From: an uncultured Collinsella sp.
GTDB lineage: Bacteria > Actinomycetota > Coriobacteriia > Coriobacteriales > Coriobacteriaceae
Assembly (NCBI GenBank): GCA_902494465.1
Contig: CABUTH010000096.1
Coordinates: 1-7,418 of the forward strand
Direction of reading: 5' to 3'
Length of the DNA: 7,418 bases
Both the position numbers and the translations under genes were made by a program. How positions within the stretch are numbered: position 1 is the first letter of the stretch; every line of letters starts with the position of its first letter. Below are positions 5,857 through 7,418 of this stretch, piece after piece. The notes under the pieces are model-generated. The model saw only the letters and a program-made list of their open reading frames with translations, had not been told where the DNA came from and ran no database searches.

Positions 5857-5879
5857 AACGCGGTCTACTCGACCGCGTT
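5857..5879 (-). other. Hairpin across the xseA stop codon
   Basis: In minus-strand RNA AACGCGGTC pairs perfectly with GACCGCGTT (nine pairs) around a GAGTA loop. The stop codon TAG (5865-5867) spans the loop-stem boundary. The 3' arm ends in GTTT and then CACAG, so the U run is short. It could be a partial terminator, or an RNA-stabilising or processing element, between xseA and xseB. Confidence 0.6.
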
Positions 5880-7316
5880 GACGGTTGCTGCCACGTTGCC
5901 GTCCGCCATGCGCACGCGGATGGCGTCGCCCGGCTTAAAGGTCTTGGCGCTCGTAGCCACACCGTCATCGCTGTACGCGATGGAGTAACCGCGGGCAAGC
6001 ACCTTGAGCGGCGACAGGGCATCGAGCGACGCAGCAGCTCGGCCCAGGTCGGACGCGGGTTTGCTGAGCATCGTACGTCCCTGATGCTCCAAACGGGAAC
6101 TCGCAAGCGTGAGCGCATGGCGCTTGCCATCGAGTCCCGAGGTGCTTGTAGCCAGACGCTCGGGCAGGCGTTCAAAGCTGGATCGGAACGCCCCGACCGA
6201 GCGCGTTATGGCACCGGACAAACGATCGGCCGTCAAGGCAAGCTCTGACTCACGACGCTCGACCATAAATGTCGGATCGTTGAGACACGGGCGGCATGCG
6301 GCCGCATCGAGCGCGTCGCCCAAGCGAGCCGTATAGGTATCCCAGGAACGACGGCCACGCTGATCGAGCATCTCCAGGTCGACCTGGGCCGACCCAATCA
6401 TCGATGCCATCGCGGCACCCAGACGCTGATGGCGCGCCTCGAGCACATCGGCCAACTCCGTCATGGCCGGCGCCACCGATTCGGCCGCCGCCGTGGGCGT
6501 GGAGGCGCGGCGGTCGCTCACCATGTCGCAAATCGAGGTATCGGGCTCATGGCCGATACCGGTCACCACGGGCACGGGACAGGCAGCCACCGCACGGGCA
6601 AGCTCCTCGTCGTTGAAGGTCATGAGGTCCTCAAAGGAGCCGCCGCCGCGCACCAGCAAGATGCAGTCGGGCGCCGGCGTGATTGCGGCGGCACGGCGCA
6701 GGCCCTCAATAAGCTCGGCCGGCGCACCCTCGCCTTGAACCTTAGCGCCCACGCAGACGAGCTCGACGAGCGGGTTGCGACGACGCAATGTGCGCTTGAC
6801 GTCGTCGATTACGGCACCCGAAAGCGAGGTGACAACCGCCACGCGGGAGCAGAACACCGGGATGCGGCGCTTGCGCGCTTCGTCCATCAGGCCCTCGCGG
6901 CGTAGCTTTTCGGCCAGTTGCGCCACTTGTTGACGCAGCAGACCCTCGCCCGCCAGCGAAAATGAGCGAGCGACAAAGCTCATGCGGCCCGTGGCCTTAT
7001 AGAGATTGAAGCTGCCCTTAAAGCTCACCTGCATGCCATCGCGCAAGTCGAAGGTGCGCTTAAGGTAGGCGCCCTTCCAGATAATGCAGTCAACGGCGGC
7101 CGAGTCGTCCTTAATCTGGAAGTAGCAGTGACCGCTTCGGGCATTGGGGCCACGGAAACCCGTGACCTCGCCCAGAACGCTCAGCTGCGGAATGGCATCG
7201 AGCGCGCCGGCGGCGATCTCCACCGCCTGGCTCACGCTGAGCTCCTTGCGCTCCTGATCGTCCGAACCGTCGAACTCGGCGGAAACGGCATTGCCGGTTA
7301 GATTCCAGCCTGCCAC
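5865..7316 (-). CDS. xseA: Exodeoxyribonuclease VII large subunit
   Basis: This is the catalytic subunit of exonuclease VII, 483 residues (E. coli XseA has 456), acting on single-stranded DNA in repair. Residues 24-120 are the OB-fold DNA-binding domain, with LSVLGEVTGFRG (45-56), SGHCYFQIKD (61-70) and a KGSFNLYKATGR stretch. The catalytic domain follows: VTSLSGAVIDD (162-172), LLVRGGGSFEDLMTFNDEEL (220-239) and GIGHEPDTSICDMVSDRRA (253-271), then STPTAAAE. A long helical region (280-430) precedes the typical end, SPLKVLARGYSIAY (435-448). I chose the GTG at 7314-7316 because AAAGGAGG (7321-7328) lies four bases before it. Upstream GTG (7341-7343) and ATG (7332-7334) codons in the same frame have no such site and would put the Shine-Dalgarno inside the gene. 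It probably leads an xseA-xseB-HIT operon. Confidence 0.95.
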   Translation of the reverse strand: MAGWNLTGNAVSAEFDGSDDQERKELSVSQAVEIAAGALDAIPQLSVLGEVTGFRGPNARSGHCYFQIKDDSAAVDCIIWKGAYLKRTFDLRDGMQVSFKGSFNLYKATGRMSFVARSFSLAGEGLLRQQVAQLAEKLRREGLMDEARKRRIPVFCSRVAVVTSLSGAVIDDVKRTLRRRNPLVELVCVGAKVQGEGAPAELIEGLRRAAAITPAPDCILLVRGGGSFEDLMTFNDEELARAVAACPVPVVTGIGHEPDTSICDMVSDRRASTPTAAAESVAPAMTELADVLEARHQRLGAAMASMIGSAQVDLEMLDQRGRRSWDTYTARLGDALDAAACRPCLNDPTFMVERRESELALTADRLSGAITRSVGAFRSSFERLPERLATSTSGLDGKRHALTLASSRLEHQGRTMLSKPASDLGRAAASLDALSPLKVLARGYSIAYSDDGVATSAKTFKPGDAIRVRMADGNVAATVNAVE

Positions 7317-7320
7317 GCAG

Positions 7321-7328
7321 CCTCCTTT
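7321..7328 (-). promoter_or_regulatory. Ribosome binding site that decides the xseA GTG start
   Basis: The minus strand reads AAAGGAGG, near-perfect complementarity to the 16S rRNA tail, four bases before the GTG at 7314-7316. It excludes the two upstream in-frame start codons in practice. Confidence 0.75.
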
Positions 7329-7336
7329 CGTCATCG

Positions 7337-7361
7337 TGCACAAGGGCTTCGGCCCTGCGCA
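7337..7361 (-). other. Leader hairpin just before the xseA ribosome binding site
   Basis: In minus-strand RNA AGGGC (7352-7356) pairs with GCCCT (7343-7347) around a CGAA loop. The stem extends through GCGC/GTGC past one bulged base. It ends eight bases before the AAAGGAGG, so it could affect translation of xseA. It has no U run. Confidence 0.45.
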
Positions 7362-7385
7362 AATTCAAGTCCAACACATAGTACA

Positions 7386-7415
7386 GCGCCGCGGGGACAC
7401 GAATCCCCGCGGCGC
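7386..7415. other. Perfect 12-base-pair GC hairpin at the window edge
   Basis: GCGCCGCGGGGA (7386-7397) and TCCCCGCGGCGC (7404-7415) are exactly complementary around a 6-base loop. No T run follows on the minus strand, where TGTACTATG comes next; the plus-strand side is cut off by the window end. It is probably a terminator of a neighbouring gene or a structural element upstream of xseA. Confidence 0.55.
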
Positions 7416-7418
7416 CCG

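Noticed and set aside
6429..6905. Plus-strand open frames inside xseA
   Set aside because: They are compositional shadows of the xseA coding sequence, with arginine/proline-rich or alanine-rich translations and no family resemblance.

Overview
The window reads as chromosomal DNA of a high-GC Gram-positive anaerobe. The closest fit is the Coriobacteriia (a Collinsella-like gut actinobacterium). I infer this from GC-rich codon use, purine-rich ribosome binding sites (AAAGGAG, GGAGGG), the character of the two acetate kinases, and a fermentative pta/ackA setting. I cannot confirm the taxon without a database search.

Layout, left to right. The 3' end of a phosphate acetyltransferase gene (pta) runs rightwards from the window edge to 218. 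Everything else runs leftwards: acetate kinase copy 1 (317-1495), acetate kinase copy 2 (1660-2838), a 12-helix MFS transporter (2959-4119), a LysR-family regulator (4239-5129), a HIT-family nucleotide hydrolase (5171-5506), and exonuclease VII small and large subunits xseB (5556-5822) and xseA (5865-7316). A symmetric hairpin at 261-294 separates the convergent pta and ackA genes and can stop transcription in both directions. Each acetate kinase has its own ribosome binding site and a terminator-like hairpin downstream. No gap between genes exceeds about 165 bases.

Function. Pta turns acetyl-CoA plus phosphate into acetyl phosphate. Acetate kinase then turns acetyl phosphate plus ADP into acetate plus ATP, the main ATP-yielding end step of mixed-acid fermentation. 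Here the kinase step is encoded twice in tandem, on the strand opposite pta, instead of in the usual ackA-pta operon. The xseA-xseB-HIT group is a housekeeping block for DNA repair and nucleotide metabolism. The LysR-MFS pair between the two blocks is visibly richer in A+T and looks like an accessory regulator-plus-exporter cassette, possibly acquired later.

I see no mobile element, CRISPR array, rRNA or tRNA, and no clearly new system. The most interesting items are regulatory: phased TGATAA/TTATCA units before ackA copy 1 with a similar element before copy 2, an inverted repeat framing a perfect TATAAT before the HIT gene, a hairpin spanning the xseA stop codon, and a long identical tract shared by the two ackA genes.
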